Source of the DNA: Parabacteroides sp. Marseille-P3160
GTDB lineage: Bacteria; Bacteroidota; Bacteroidia; Bacteroidales; Tannerellaceae
Length of the DNA stretch: 64,000 nt
Direction: 5' to 3'
NCBI RefSeq assembly: GCF_900162725.1
Contig: NZ_LT799418.1
Span: 3,432,877 to 3,496,876, forward strand
Below, piece by piece: positions 18,704 to 28,692 of this stretch. Below the pieces are notes generated by a model. That model was not told the origin of the DNA. It worked only from the letters and a program-made list of their open reading frames with translations, and ran no database searches. Every line of letters begins with the position of its first letter. The first letter of the stretch is position 1. The position numbers were made by a program, and so were the translations under genes.

Positions 18704-21700
18704 ATGAAAAATCATTGGAAAAAACTCATTTTTGTCTGTTTGTATTTGACAGTTTTCCAGTTGCAGATTGTCTACGCTGCTGTCCAGATGATTTCCCTTA
18801 ACATCAGTAAAGGACGTATTACTGAGGTATTCCGGGAGATAGAAAGACAGAGTACTTATCGTTTTTTTTATAACAGCGATCAAGTTGATCTGAATGATTT
18901 GGTCAATGTGAAGATATCCGAGAAGACCGTCGAAGAAGTCTTGGATAAACTTTTTGCCGGAACTTCAATCACTTACAAAATAGTGGGTGATCATATTGTA
19001 TTAACCAATAAAACTGTCACTAAAAGCCATAGTTTACAGCAAAAAAAGCAGATTGTTGGAACGGTGGTAGACCAGCAAGGTGAACCTCTTGTCGGAGTAA
19101 ATGTTTATGTCAAGGGGACTTCTCTTGGGACTATTACCGATGCAGACGGATCATATACAATAACCAATATCCCCGAAGATGCTGTACTTGTTTTTTCATA
19201 TGTTGGGTATCTCACACAGGAGATAAAGGTGGAAAATAAATCTTCGATTCCTGTGACTTTAAAAGAAGATATGCAGAAATTGGATGAGGTGGTCGTAGTA
19301 GGATACGGAACACAGAAAAAAGTTAACCTAACGGGGGCCGTGCAAAATGTCACGAGTAGGGATTTGACGAGACGCAGTTTATCGAATACTTCTACCGCCT
19401 TGCAGGGATTGGTGCCGGGCGTTTCTGTCGTACAATCATCCGGTCGACCGGGAGGCGACGGTTCTTCCATCACTATCCGTGGGACAGGTTCCATGAATTC
19501 ATCAACTAGCCCGTTAATCTTAATTGACGGTGTCGAAGGAGACATCAACAATATAGATCTGAATGCGATTGAATCTATTTCTATATTGAAAGATGCTGCT
19601 TCTGCTTCTATTTATGGATCACGTGCTTCCAATGGTGTTATTCTTGTAACCACAAAGCGGGCAAAAGAAGGAGGTGTGAAGGTCTCTTACAATGGATATG
19701 TCGGATTTAATACTCCGACATCTATGCCTGACCCGGTAAATGCAATTGAATATATGGAGGCTGTAAATGTAGCCCGAGCAAATGCAGACATAGACCCTCA
19801 GTATTCAGCCGAAATTATTAATATCTACAAAACACAAGGAGCAGATAACCTCAATTATTATGATACAAATTGGCGTAAAGAGGTAATAAAAGATATTTCC
19901 CTCGTTCATAATCATTCGGTGAGCTTAAGTGGAGGATCAGATGTATTTCGTATTTTTGCAAATGCCGGATATTATTACCAAGACGGTCAAATTTCTAATA
20001 ACGATTATTCCCGTATGACCCTTCGTTTAAATACGGATGCACAAGTCACTAAATGGATGAAGGTTGGAGTCGATGTTAATATACGCCAATCTGAAGCTAA
20101 GCGTCCCAGCATGGAGGAACCAGAAGGAATTATTAGTAAGGCGCTGACATTTACCCCGGTTTTTTCCGGTCTGCATGATGATGGAACATGGGGGTTTGGA
20201 CAAAATGGTGATAATCCAATTGCCGTATCAAAAGCGGGTGGCGTTCATACCGGTATAACCCCCGAATTGGGTATTAAAGGATTTGCGTTGATAAATCCTT
20301 TTGCCGGTTTCGAAACATTGGCGAGTTACAGTAGCCGGAAGGTAGAATATAAGTCTGATTATTTCATTAAACCTTATGATACCTATGAAAATGGAGTATT
20401 TAAAACTTCTTATCCTGCCACAGGGACCTATAAAAATGAATCATGGAGTCAGACGATAACCAATCAGTTTAACTTGCAAGCATCTTATGAAAAAACATTA
20501 TCCCGGCACTATTTTAAGGTATTGGGAGGTATGCAAACAGAAGAACGAAAAATCCGCAGTTTTGGAGCAAGTCGTAAGGGATATGAATTTGAGGGTTTTG
20601 AGGAGCTAAACCATGGTGATATATCAACAGCAACAAACTCCGGAGGAAGTTCGGAATGGGCTATGTTATCTTATTTTGCTCGTATGAACTATACATTTGC
20701 AGATAAATATCTTTTGGAATTGAATGGAAGATGGGATGCTTCTTCACGTTTTATGGAAGGTCATCGTTGGGGCTTTTTCCCTTCCGTATCTGCAGGATGG
20801 AGAATTTCGGAAGAATCCCTTTTTGAGCCAATAAAGACTGCTGTAAATGATTTGAAACTAAGGGCATCCTACGGAACATTAGGAAATCAAGATATTGTGA
20901 TCAATGGTAATGCAATTTATTTTCCGTATGCTGCCTCTATTAGTTCAGGATATGGATATTGGTTTGATAAGATTTTAGGTACGGGTGTTGCCCAAACACA
21001 GGTCGCGAACGAAAAAATTTCATGGGAAAAATCTACGCAGTTAAACATAGGAGTTGACGGAAGCATACTTAATTCCCGATTAAGTTTTAATTTCGATTAT
21101 TATGTTCGTAATATAAACAATATGTTACAGCAATTTCCAATCCCTATGTTTGTGGGCTTATCGTCTCCATGGGAAAATGCCGGATCTATGAGGAATAATG
21201 GTTGGGATCTGTCTGTTACATGGAGAGATCGTACAGGCGATGTATCTTATTATATTACAGGTAACCTGTCGGATGTAAAAAATAAGGTTACTAATCTGTA
21301 TGGAAATGAATATATTGGCACACAGATTACAAAAGAAGGTTTGCCGCTTAATTCATGGTATGGCTATGTTTCGGATGGATATTTTCAAAATCAACAAGAG
21401 ATTGATGACTCACCGGTTTATGGAGGGAATAAAGATAATGTAAAACCAGGTTATATAAGATATAAAGACATAAGTGGACCGGATGGAGTACCCGACGGTT
21501 CGATAACCGATGATGACCGTCAGGTAATAGGGAATCCTTATCCACGTTATGAGTTCAGTTTAAATATGGGAGCCGAATGGAAAGGGTTTGATTTCTCCAT
21601 TTTCTTGCAGGGAGTAGGTAAAAAAGATATTTTATATACAGGATCAGGGGCTCGTCCTTTCTATGTAGGGCGTACTATTTTCAAAAATCAATTGGATACG

Positions 21701-22021
21701 TGGACTCCGGATAATAGAGATGCAGAGTTTCCGCTTCTCTTAATTGATGGTTCGGGGAATAATCCGAATAATATAGTTTCTGACTTTTGGATAAAAAGTG
21801 GTGCTTATATGCGTTTGAAGAATGTCGTTTTAGGCTATAGTTTACCTAAAAGCTCCTTAAACAAATTGAAAATAGAGAATTTGCGTTTTTATGTCAGTGG
21901 GCAAAATCTATTTACGCTATGTAGTGCGTATAAAGGATATGATCCTGAAAATTATGTAAACAATGGGAATTTTTACCCTGTAATGCAGACTTTTACTTTT
22001 GGTGTGGATCTTCGTTTCTAA
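18704..22021 (+). CDS. susC: SusC/RagA TonB-linked outer membrane transporter with STN domain, locus 2
   Basis: 1105 residues. The signal peptide (LIFVCLYLTVFQLQIVYA) is followed by an STN domain (about 25-95, MISLNISKGRITEVFREIER), a carboxypeptidase-regulatory-like domain (IVGTVVDQQGEPLVGVNVYV), the signature DEVVVVGYGTQKKVNLTGAV, the plug (SSITIRGTGSMNSS, LILIDGVEGDINNID) and a barrel ending in TFGVDLRF. It is distinct from the locus 1 SusC. Its STN domain should sense ligand and act on the FecR encoded upstream. susD follows after 5 bp. Confidence 0.93.
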   Translation: MKNHWKKLIFVCLYLTVFQLQIVYAAVQMISLNISKGRITEVFREIERQSTYRFFYNSDQVDLNDLVNVKISEKTVEEVLDKLFAGTSITYKIVGDHIVLTNKTVTKSHSLQQKKQIVGTVVDQQGEPLVGVNVYVKGTSLGTITDADGSYTITNIPEDAVLVFSYVGYLTQEIKVENKSSIPVTLKEDMQKLDEVVVVGYGTQKKVNLTGAVQNVTSRDLTRRSLSNTSTALQGLVPGVSVVQSSGRPGGDGSSITIRGTGSMNSSTSPLILIDGVEGDINNIDLNAIESISILKDAASASIYGSRASNGVILVTTKRAKEGGVKVSYNGYVGFNTPTSMPDPVNAIEYMEAVNVARANADIDPQYSAEIINIYKTQGADNLNYYDTNWRKEVIKDISLVHNHSVSLSGGSDVFRIFANAGYYYQDGQISNNDYSRMTLRLNTDAQVTKWMKVGVDVNIRQSEAKRPSMEEPEGIISKALTFTPVFSGLHDDGTWGFGQNGDNPIAVSKAGGVHTGITPELGIKGFALINPFAGFETLASYSSRKVEYKSDYFIKPYDTYENGVFKTSYPATGTYKNESWSQTITNQFNLQASYEKTLSRHYFKVLGGMQTEERKIRSFGASRKGYEFEGFEELNHGDISTATNSGGSSEWAMLSYFARMNYTFADKYLLELNGRWDASSRFMEGHRWGFFPSVSAGWRISEESLFEPIKTAVNDLKLRASYGTLGNQDIVINGNAIYFPYAASISSGYGYWFDKILGTGVAQTQVANEKISWEKSTQLNIGVDGSILNSRLSFNFDYYVRNINNMLQQFPIPMFVGLSSPWENAGSMRNNGWDLSVTWRDRTGDVSYYITGNLSDVKNKVTNLYGNEYIGTQITKEGLPLNSWYGYVSDGYFQNQQEIDDSPVYGGNKDNVKPGYIRYKDISGPDGVPDGSITDDDRQVIGNPYPRYEFSLNMGAEWKGFDFSIFLQGVGKKDILYTGSGARPFYVGRTIFKNQLDTWTPDNRDAEFPLLLIDGSGNNPNNIVSDFWIKSGAYMRLKNVVLGYSLPKSSLNKLKIENLRFYVSGQNLFTLCSAYKGYDPENYVNNGNFYPVMQTFTFGVDLRF

Positions 22022-22026
22022 AAAAT

Positions 22027-23796
22027 ATGGATATGAAAAAGTTTTTATATAATATAGCCCTATGGATAACCTTAGGATTAATCTTAGTGTCTTGTTCTGA
22101 TTTTCTGGATAGAGAACCTTCTGATTACTCTTCTTCAGGTTTTTACAAATCAGAAGCAGCTATTGAAAACGGAACTTCAGGTGTATATAACTATTTATAC
22201 ATGAGTCTTGCTTATATGGTTCCGTTTAATGTCTATCTGGACCATTATACGGGATTAGCCATGGAACGGGCCGAGAATACAACTATCGGTGCAGGAGGTG
22301 CTTTAAATCCTGATAACTCGAGCGTTCAATCATTTTGGAGTATGCTATATGTTTTAGTAGCCAGGGCGAATTCTGTAATATATGGATCAAGTGAATATGT
22401 CGATGGCATAGGAGGTAAGGCACTCCAATATATTGCGGAGGTACGGGTATTAAGAGCCTTTGCTTATTATAACCTGATTGCAACTTACGGTGATGTTCCA
22501 TTCTTTATTTCTCCTATCACTGTCGATCAATATAAAGATCCTAAAACCTCAAAAGTGGATATTCTTGATTTTATACTAAGTGATTTGGAAGAAGCTGCAA
22601 CAAATTTGCCTTGGACGGCCACAGAAAGAGGACGTGTCGATAAGGCAGTTGCATATGGATTAAAAGCACGTGCAGCCTTATTAGCGGGAAGTTTGGATTA
22701 CGGAGGTAAAGGAAGTGAATATTTCCGTATTTCATCAGAGGCTGCGAAACAAGTAATCGGACAAAGAGGATTAGCTCAGTCATTTGATGATTTGTTTAAC
22801 ATTACAGGCCAGGCGAAAGCAGATGTCCGTAATGAGATGTTGTTTGAATTAATGTATTCAAATCAAGGTTCACGACAAATTCATATGATTGCATTCGGAC
22901 AAGTTTCCAGAAACACAGGACAAACAGGGAGACATCCGGCTATGCTGTTAGCCGATGCCTATGAATGTATTGATGGAAAACGAATAGATGAATCCTCTCT
23001 TTATGATCCGAAACATCCTCAAAGGAACAGGGATCCGCGTTTCCATTCAACGCTGTGGATGCATGGCGATACGGTCTCTGTAAACAATGGATCTATTGTA
23101 CGGCAGGTTTTGAATGCATATGATAACGAGACTCAGTTTTATGATTTCTCTTCAGGACAGTGGGTCTTAAAAAACAATGCAGATATTAATAGTGCCGCAG
23201 CTTGGGCCAGCTTTTGTAATGCTGGTTCAGGATATATTTGGGCTAAATTCAGCAATGAAATTGCTGAAAATATAAGTGCTCAAACGTGTAATGTCCCTAT
23301 AATGCGTTATGCAGAAGTGCTATTGACTTATGCAGAAGCAAAAATAGAACTGAATGAATTGGACAATTCCGTTTATGATGCAATCAATCAAGTGCGTAAT
23401 CGTTCCGGTATGCCCAATGTTTCAGACGACAGAATTGGGAATCAAGTAAAAATGCGCCAGCTAGTTCGTAATGAACGTAAAGTTGAATTTGCACTTGAAG
23501 GGCTTCACCAAGTGGATATGAGAAGGTGGGATATCGGTGATTTGGAAAATGGACAACCGAGCTACGGGCTTCCTTTATCTGATATTCGTTATGAAGGCAT
23601 GACTTCCAGTAATATACCTAATTTCAAAAAGTCGGAACGTCATGATTTGAATAATATAGCTACATATGATGCATACAAAGATAAATTAAAGGTTCGTGAT
23701 AGAAATCGTTTCTGGGATAAGAAGTTTAATTTATGGCCTATCCCACAATTAGAAATAGATCGTAATCCAAATATTACCCAGAATGAAGGGTATTAA
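22027..23796 (+). CDS. susD: SusD/RagB-family surface glycan-binding lipoprotein, locus 2
   Basis: 589 residues with lipobox LVSC, then SDFLDREPSDYSSSGFYKSE as in SusD proteins. TPR helices include ALQYIAEVRVLRAFAYYNLI, and the SusD signature is RQLVRNERKVEFALEGLHQV near residue 485. ATG 22027 or 22033 could be the start; both give the same lipoprotein signal. It pairs with the SusC 5 bp upstream. A perfect 9-bp hairpin with a T-rich tail ends the transcript downstream. Confidence 0.92.
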   Translation: MDMKKFLYNIALWITLGLILVSCSDFLDREPSDYSSSGFYKSEAAIENGTSGVYNYLYMSLAYMVPFNVYLDHYTGLAMERAENTTIGAGGALNPDNSSVQSFWSMLYVLVARANSVIYGSSEYVDGIGGKALQYIAEVRVLRAFAYYNLIATYGDVPFFISPITVDQYKDPKTSKVDILDFILSDLEEAATNLPWTATERGRVDKAVAYGLKARAALLAGSLDYGGKGSEYFRISSEAAKQVIGQRGLAQSFDDLFNITGQAKADVRNEMLFELMYSNQGSRQIHMIAFGQVSRNTGQTGRHPAMLLADAYECIDGKRIDESSLYDPKHPQRNRDPRFHSTLWMHGDTVSVNNGSIVRQVLNAYDNETQFYDFSSGQWVLKNNADINSAAAWASFCNAGSGYIWAKFSNEIAENISAQTCNVPIMRYAEVLLTYAEAKIELNELDNSVYDAINQVRNRSGMPNVSDDRIGNQVKMRQLVRNERKVEFALEGLHQVDMRRWDIGDLENGQPSYGLPLSDIRYEGMTSSNIPNFKKSERHDLNNIATYDAYKDKLKVRDRNRFWDKKFNLWPIPQLEIDRNPNITQNEGY

Positions 23797-23833
23797 AAGT
23801 ATTAATGAATCGATGTAAGATCGGAAAAATGAT

Positions 23834-23877
23834 CTGAACCGATAGAGGGACATAACCTTTTCGGTTCAGTTGTTTTT
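23834..23877 (+). terminator. Rho-independent terminator after susD of locus 2
   Basis: CTGAACCGA (23834-23842) pairs perfectly with TCGGTTCAG (23861-23869) across an 18-base loop and is followed by TTGTTTTTCC. Confidence 0.75.
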
Positions 23878-23925
23878 CCTTATAAACTATTTAGATCTAT
23901 AAAAAAGTACATAAATAGACAAATT

Positions 23926-25626
23926 ATGATAACACGTAGAGATTTTTTTAAAGTTACCGCGGCCGGAGGATGTTTGTCTACTCTTCCCCTATTTCTGACC
24001 TCTGGAAGTTCCTTTTCGGCTGTACAGAAGACAAAAAAAGGGAAGGAATTATCTGCCGATGTAGTTATTACTGGTGGAGGATTAGGTGGGTGTGCAGCGG
24101 CTTTGGCCGCTTTGCGAAACGGATTAACCGTTGTACTTACTGAAGAAACCGATTGGATCGGAGGACAAATAACCCAACAGGGTGTTCCTCCAGACGAACA
24201 TCAATGGATCGAGACACACGGTGCGACACAACTTTACCGGGATTTCCGGACCGCTGTACGCAATTATTATATTCGTAACTATCCGTTGACAGAGGAAGCT
24301 CGTAACCGGAAGTATTTGAATCCCGGCGACGGTTGGGTCTCTCGTTTGTGTCATGAGCCCCGGGTGGCTTTGGCTGTTCTGTACGAAATGCTGAATCCTT
24401 ATATTAGTTCGGGGAAACTGACGCTTCTATTAGAACATAAAGCTATTGCTGCCGACGTAGAGGGTGATAAGGTTCGGGCATTAAAAGTAATCGATACCCG
24501 CTGTAAAAATGAAGTGGTATTAACAGCTCCATATTTCATAGACGCTACCGAACTGGGCGATTTGTTACCTCTGGCAAAGGTTGAATATCAAACGGGAACA
24601 GAATCCAAATCGGAAACAAAGGAAATGCATGCACCTGAAAAAGCGGATCCTCAAAATCAGCAAGCATTTACTGTCTGTTTTGCGCTGGATTATGAGAAAG
24701 GAGTCGATCACATTATTGATAAACCGGAGAAGTATGATTTCTGGCGTCATTATATTCCTGCGCTAACTCCTGCTTGGCCAGGGCCTTTGCTGAGCCTTAC
24801 CTATGGGCAAGCGTCAACATTGATTCCTCAATCGTTAGGTTTTCATCCCGAAGGCATACCGACCGGAGATATACTTAATCTGTGGAATTACCGCCGAATA
24901 ATCCATAAAGGTAACTTTAACCCGGATAGTTACCATAGTGATATCTCAATTATCAACTGGCCCCAAAATGATTATATGTTGGGAAATCTGGATCAATCCG
25001 AGAAGGAATTTAAGCATCATGTAGCACAGGCAAAACAGTTGAATTTATCTCTTTTATATTGGTTGCAAACCGAAGTACCTCGTCCTGATGGTGGTCAAGG
25101 GTGGCCAGGGTTACGTCTGCGCGGTGACGTCATGGGAACCGAAGATGGTATGGCTAAATATCCTTATGTTCGCGAATCACGCAGGATAAAGGCTCTTTTT
25201 ACAATCTTAGAGGAGCATATAGGTAAAGAGAATCGGTTGGAAGTTTCTGGTAAAAATAATGCGGCTGATTTTTATGATAGCGTAGGGATTGGTTATTATC
25301 GTATTGATTTACACCCAAGTAGTAGAGGAAATAACTATATTGATATTGATTCATTACCATTCCAAGTTCCTTTGGGAGCCCTGATTCCACAGCGTATAGA
25401 AAATCTACTGCCTGCCAATAAGAATATAGGAACGACACATCTTACGAATGGTTGCTACCGTGTGCATCCGGTTGAATGGGGAATCGGAGAAGCTGTCGGT
25501 TTATTAGTGCATTATGCTATGCTAAAGAAAACATTGCCACGCGCTGTCCGGGAGAAAAAAGATCTATTGGCCGATTTTCAACAAAAGATACGTAATCAGG
25601 GTATAGAAACGGATTGGCATCTATGA
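23926..25626 (+). CDS. Secreted FAD-dependent oxidoreductase with twin-arginine signal
   Basis: 566 residues of the FAD_oxidored family (PF12831). The N-terminus TRRDFFKVTAAGG is a Tat signal. The dinucleotide motif is VVITGGGLGGCAAALAALR (about 46-64), followed by TEETDWIGGQITQQG, which contacts FAD in this family. FIDATELGDLLPLA and the C-terminal NIGTTHLTNGCYRVHPVEWG also fit. Substrate is unknown; related enzymes are common at the ends of polysaccharide loci and may oxidise or reduce sugars in the periplasm. It lies behind the locus 2 terminator, so it probably has its own promoter or is partly read through. Confidence 0.82.
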   Translation: MITRRDFFKVTAAGGCLSTLPLFLTSGSSFSAVQKTKKGKELSADVVITGGGLGGCAAALAALRNGLTVVLTEETDWIGGQITQQGVPPDEHQWIETHGATQLYRDFRTAVRNYYIRNYPLTEEARNRKYLNPGDGWVSRLCHEPRVALAVLYEMLNPYISSGKLTLLLEHKAIAADVEGDKVRALKVIDTRCKNEVVLTAPYFIDATELGDLLPLAKVEYQTGTESKSETKEMHAPEKADPQNQQAFTVCFALDYEKGVDHIIDKPEKYDFWRHYIPALTPAWPGPLLSLTYGQASTLIPQSLGFHPEGIPTGDILNLWNYRRIIHKGNFNPDSYHSDISIINWPQNDYMLGNLDQSEKEFKHHVAQAKQLNLSLLYWLQTEVPRPDGGQGWPGLRLRGDVMGTEDGMAKYPYVRESRRIKALFTILEEHIGKENRLEVSGKNNAADFYDSVGIGYYRIDLHPSSRGNNYIDIDSLPFQVPLGALIPQRIENLLPANKNIGTTHLTNGCYRVHPVEWGIGEAVGLLVHYAMLKKTLPRAVREKKDLLADFQQKIRNQGIETDWHL

Positions 25627-25862
25627 TTTACATAGTATAGGAAGACTTCTAGTCACTATCTTCTTAGGGTAAAGTTAGATCAATCAAAAAGATTAAAATT
25701 CCACAAAAAAGAATATTCATTTGCAAATTAACCGAATATTAGGTAGTATTGCATCAGTTTATCAGTTTATCATCCAGACTTGCAAACCGTAGATATGACG
25801 AAATCGGGAAGCAAGTAAAGGTATTGGCAGGCATTGAATAATAATCATTTCATTTATATACT
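25627..25862. other. Intergenic leader before the five-gene transport/redox operon
   Basis: No riboswitch or terminator is recognised. A 32-codon frame ending at TAA (about 25837) reads LANRRYDEIGKQVKVLAGIE, which looks protein-like, but it is closed upstream by a TAG with no start. It may be a gene remnant or chance. Confidence 0.3.
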
Positions 25863-26372
25863 ATGGAGACAATAGCGAAACTTTATTCTTTGACTTATAA
25901 GGAGGTTAAAACTTACCTGTTTGCACTTCTTTTTGTCGCAGGAAATATTATCCTTCCCCAATTATGTCACCTGATTCCAGGCGGAGGTTTGATGTGGTTG
26001 CCTATTTATTTCTTTACCCTGATTGCTGCCTATAAATACGGATTGGGAGTCGGGTTGCTTACGGCGGTCTTATCGCCTGTCATAAACAGCCTTCTGTTTG
26101 GAATGCCGCCCACAGCTATACTACCGGCCATATTAGTAAAATCCGTCCTCTTGGCCGGAGCCGCGGCCTATGCTGCCTATCGCTTTCAGAAAGTATCCGT
26201 CTGGGCAATTGCAGGTGCCGTTCTTACTTATCAACTGGCAGGAACCCTGATCGAATGGGCGATAGTAAAAGACTGGATGATAGCCATACAAGATTTCCGC
26301 ATAGGAATACCCGGTATGCTTGTACAAATCGGCGGCGGTTATCTTGTCTTGAAACTCATCTCTAAATTATAA
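25863..26372 (+). CDS. ECF transporter S-component-like membrane protein
   Basis: 169 residues with about five to six membrane segments, including YLFALLFVAGNIILPQLCHL, MWLPIYFFTLIAAYKYGLG, GLLTAVLSPVINSLLFG and AILPAILVKSVLLAGAAAYA. The size, the lack of soluble domains, and the short loops with proline and glycine match substrate-binding S components of energy-coupling factor importers (families around PF07155/PF12822). No EcfA or EcfT gene is nearby, so a shared energising module elsewhere would be needed. The phosphoribosyltransferase starts 11 bp downstream, which suggests a nucleobase- or pyridine-like cargo. It could instead be another small membrane protein. Confidence 0.55.
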   Translation: METIAKLYSLTYKEVKTYLFALLFVAGNIILPQLCHLIPGGGLMWLPIYFFTLIAAYKYGLGVGLLTAVLSPVINSLLFGMPPTAILPAILVKSVLLAGAAAYAAYRFQKVSVWAIAGAVLTYQLAGTLIEWAIVKDWMIAIQDFRIGIPGMLVQIGGGYLVLKLISKL

Positions 26373-26383
26373 TCGGGAAAACG

Positions 26384-26782
26384 ATGGTTGGAAAGACATG
26401 GGAGGAGGTATCGGAACGTTTCCTTCAACAGACATTTGCGGAAAGGTTCGATCTGATTGTCGCCATTGCCAACGGAGGGATCATCCCTGCCGCACTGTTG
26501 AACCAACGGTTGAATGTAGACATCCGGTTATTGAAAATCAACTTGCGGGATAGCGAGCAACGCCCCAAATACGAACACCCCCAGCTGGTGGCTCCGGTAG
26601 ATTTTGAATTCAGAGGGAAAACGATTCTGCTGGTCGATGACCGGGTAAAGACAGGCGCTTCCCTTGCCTTCGCCTGTAAATTGCTTGAAGGAGCCAAACG
26701 GATAAAAACTTTTGCCGTAAACGGGAAAGCGGACTATTCACTATATGACGAAGCTTGCTTTCCCTTTCCCTGGATCTTATAA
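26384..26782 (+). CDS. Small phosphoribosyltransferase (type I PRTase fold)
   Basis: 132 residues. The PRPP-binding loop ILLVDDRVKTGASLAFA (about 85-101) has the two acidic residues and TGAS expected of PRTases. FDLIVAIANGGIIPAALLN (about 22-40) is the PPi loop region typical of the Gpt/xanthine-type branch. It is short compared with Gpt (about 150) because the hood is small. It should join a nitrogenous base or similar compound to PRPP, trapping what the membrane protein encoded upstream brings in. It lies 11 bp after that gene and 11 bp before the TonB receptor gene. Confidence 0.8.
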   Translation: MVGKTWEEVSERFLQQTFAERFDLIVAIANGGIIPAALLNQRLNVDIRLLKINLRDSEQRPKYEHPQLVAPVDFEFRGKTILLVDDRVKTGASLAFACKLLEGAKRIKTFAVNGKADYSLYDEACFPFPWIL

Positions 26783-26793
26783 TAAAGAAATTA

Positions 26794-28680
26794 ATGAAAA
26801 GAAGAATACATATAACTGTGGCACTTTTAGTAACCGTACATTTCATTTATGCCAGTGGAAATGACACAGCTATACGGGATTCTGTCCGCCTGGAAGAAGT
26901 AATCGTTACCGGAAGCCGGCCGGCCGTAAGCCTTAACAATCTACCAATGAGCGTTTCCGTCGTGGAATCAGGACAAATAGAAAACAGACGGAACCCCTCT
27001 ATCCTACCCGTTATTACGGAAGAAGTACCGGGGCTTTTTGTTACGTCACGCGGAATTATGGGATACGGCGTGTCCACCGGTGCGGCCGGAGGCATGACCA
27101 TTCGGGGAGTCGGAGGAAGTCCTACCGCCCAACTGCTGATCCTGATCGACGGGCATCCGCAATATATGGGATTGATGGGGCACCCGCTGGCAGACTCCTA
27201 TCAATCGCTGATGACCGAGCGGGTGGAAGTTGTCCGTGGCCCGGCCTCCGTATTATACGGTTCGAATGCGATGGGCGGGGTTGTCAATATTATTACAAAA
27301 AAACAAAAGCAAGACGGGATACAAACTGGAATCCGCACTCTGTATGGTTCTTACCGGACTTTTAACGGAGAAGTCAACAACGCCGTCCGCTCGGGTAAAT
27401 TCAGCAGTTTTGTTTCTCTGGGCTATAGCCGGAGCGACGGACACCGGAAAGACATGGACTTTGAGCAATACAGCGGATATACCAAGATAGGTTATGATTT
27501 GTCTTCTTATTGGAATGTATTTGCCGATCTTAACCTGACAAATTTCAAGGCCTCCAATCCGGGGATGGTTAGTGCTCCTTTGATCGACAACGATGCGGAT
27601 ATTACGCGAGGCGTTACCTCTTTCTCCCTGGAGAATAACTACGAAAATATTTCGGGAGGATTAAAATTCTTTTACAACTTCGGTTCGCACAAAATAAATG
27701 ACGGCTACTCTCCGGAAGCTTCTCCTTTGAACAAACGCTTCCGTTCCGACGACCGCATGTTGGGCGTATCCCTGTATCAGACCTACCGCCTGTTCGAGGG
27801 GAACCAGACCACTGCAGGCGTTGATTTCCAGCATTTCGGCGGACACGCCTGGAATACCTACATAGATAACAGCCCGAACACAGACCCTGTAAAGAAAAGC
27901 CTGAATGAAGTGGCCGGCTACCTGAACTTCCAACAGAGCCTGCTGGAAAAGCTGACCTTCAACGGGGGAATTCGTATCGACCACCACTCGGTAACGGGTA
28001 CGGAATGGGTGCCTCAAATAGGACTAAGCTATTTTGCGGCGGATCATACCGTATTGAAAGGAATTGTCAGCAAAGGATTCCGTAATCCGACAATCCGTGA
28101 AATGTACATGTTTCCGCCGATGAACAACCCGGATCTAAAACCGGAGCGATTGATGAATTACGAGCTGTCCGCTTCCCAGGGGCTATTGAACCGGGCCTTG
28201 ACTTTCGATCTGAGTCTTTATTACATCAAAGGCGAAAACAGTATCCAAACCGTCATGATGGATGGAAAGCCATTCAATATTAATACGGGGGAGATCGAGA
28301 ACTACGGAGTGGAGTTCGCCAGCCGTTATCATATCAATCCGCACCTCCGCTTGTCGGCCAATTACAGTTGGCTACATATGGAGCGCAAAGTAGTTGCCTC
28401 ACCCGGGCATAAATTCTATGCCGACATCAGCTACTCGCAAAGCAAATGGGATGTATCCACAGGAATACAATACATACGCGACCTATATACTTCCGTTGCT
28501 CCAGCTGCGGAAATGAAGGAAACATATACCTTATGGAATATCAGAGCAGCCTATAGACCGGTAAACTTATTGGAACTGTATGTCCGGGGGGAGAACCTGC
28601 TGGCGCAAAAGTATGAAATCAACAGCGGCTATCCTATGCCCCGTGCAACAGTTTTCGGAGGAGTCAACTTAAAATTCTAA
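26794..28680 (+). CDS. TonB-dependent outer membrane receptor (siderophore/vitamin type, no SusD partner)
   Basis: 628 residues from ATG 26794, where MKRRIHITVALLVTVHFIYA is the signal. The TonB box region is DSVRLEEVIVTGSRPAV. A plug (MTIRGVGGSPTAQ, LLILIDGHPQYMG, VEVVRGPASVLYGSNAMGG) and a barrel ending in ATVFGGVNLKF follow. It lacks the carboxypeptidase-regulatory and STN domains of the SusC proteins in this window and has no susD, so it resembles BtuB/FepA-type receptors for small ligands. The ligand is unknown. It is the third gene of the five-gene operon. Confidence 0.88.
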   Translation: MKRRIHITVALLVTVHFIYASGNDTAIRDSVRLEEVIVTGSRPAVSLNNLPMSVSVVESGQIENRRNPSILPVITEEVPGLFVTSRGIMGYGVSTGAAGGMTIRGVGGSPTAQLLILIDGHPQYMGLMGHPLADSYQSLMTERVEVVRGPASVLYGSNAMGGVVNIITKKQKQDGIQTGIRTLYGSYRTFNGEVNNAVRSGKFSSFVSLGYSRSDGHRKDMDFEQYSGYTKIGYDLSSYWNVFADLNLTNFKASNPGMVSAPLIDNDADITRGVTSFSLENNYENISGGLKFFYNFGSHKINDGYSPEASPLNKRFRSDDRMLGVSLYQTYRLFEGNQTTAGVDFQHFGGHAWNTYIDNSPNTDPVKKSLNEVAGYLNFQQSLLEKLTFNGGIRIDHHSVTGTEWVPQIGLSYFAADHTVLKGIVSKGFRNPTIREMYMFPPMNNPDLKPERLMNYELSASQGLLNRALTFDLSLYYIKGENSIQTVMMDGKPFNINTGEIENYGVEFASRYHINPHLRLSANYSWLHMERKVVASPGHKFYADISYSQSKWDVSTGIQYIRDLYTSVAPAAEMKETYTLWNIRAAYRPVNLLELYVRGENLLAQKYEINSGYPMPRATVFGGVNLKF

Positions 28681-28692
28681 TAAATTATTTAT

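Noticed and set aside
25627..25862. Riboswitch upstream of the five-gene operon (cobalamin, TPP, purine or preQ1)
   Set aside because: None of the conserved cores could be found by reading, including the cobalamin B12 box and the TPP CUGAGA element; a covariance model search would be decisive.
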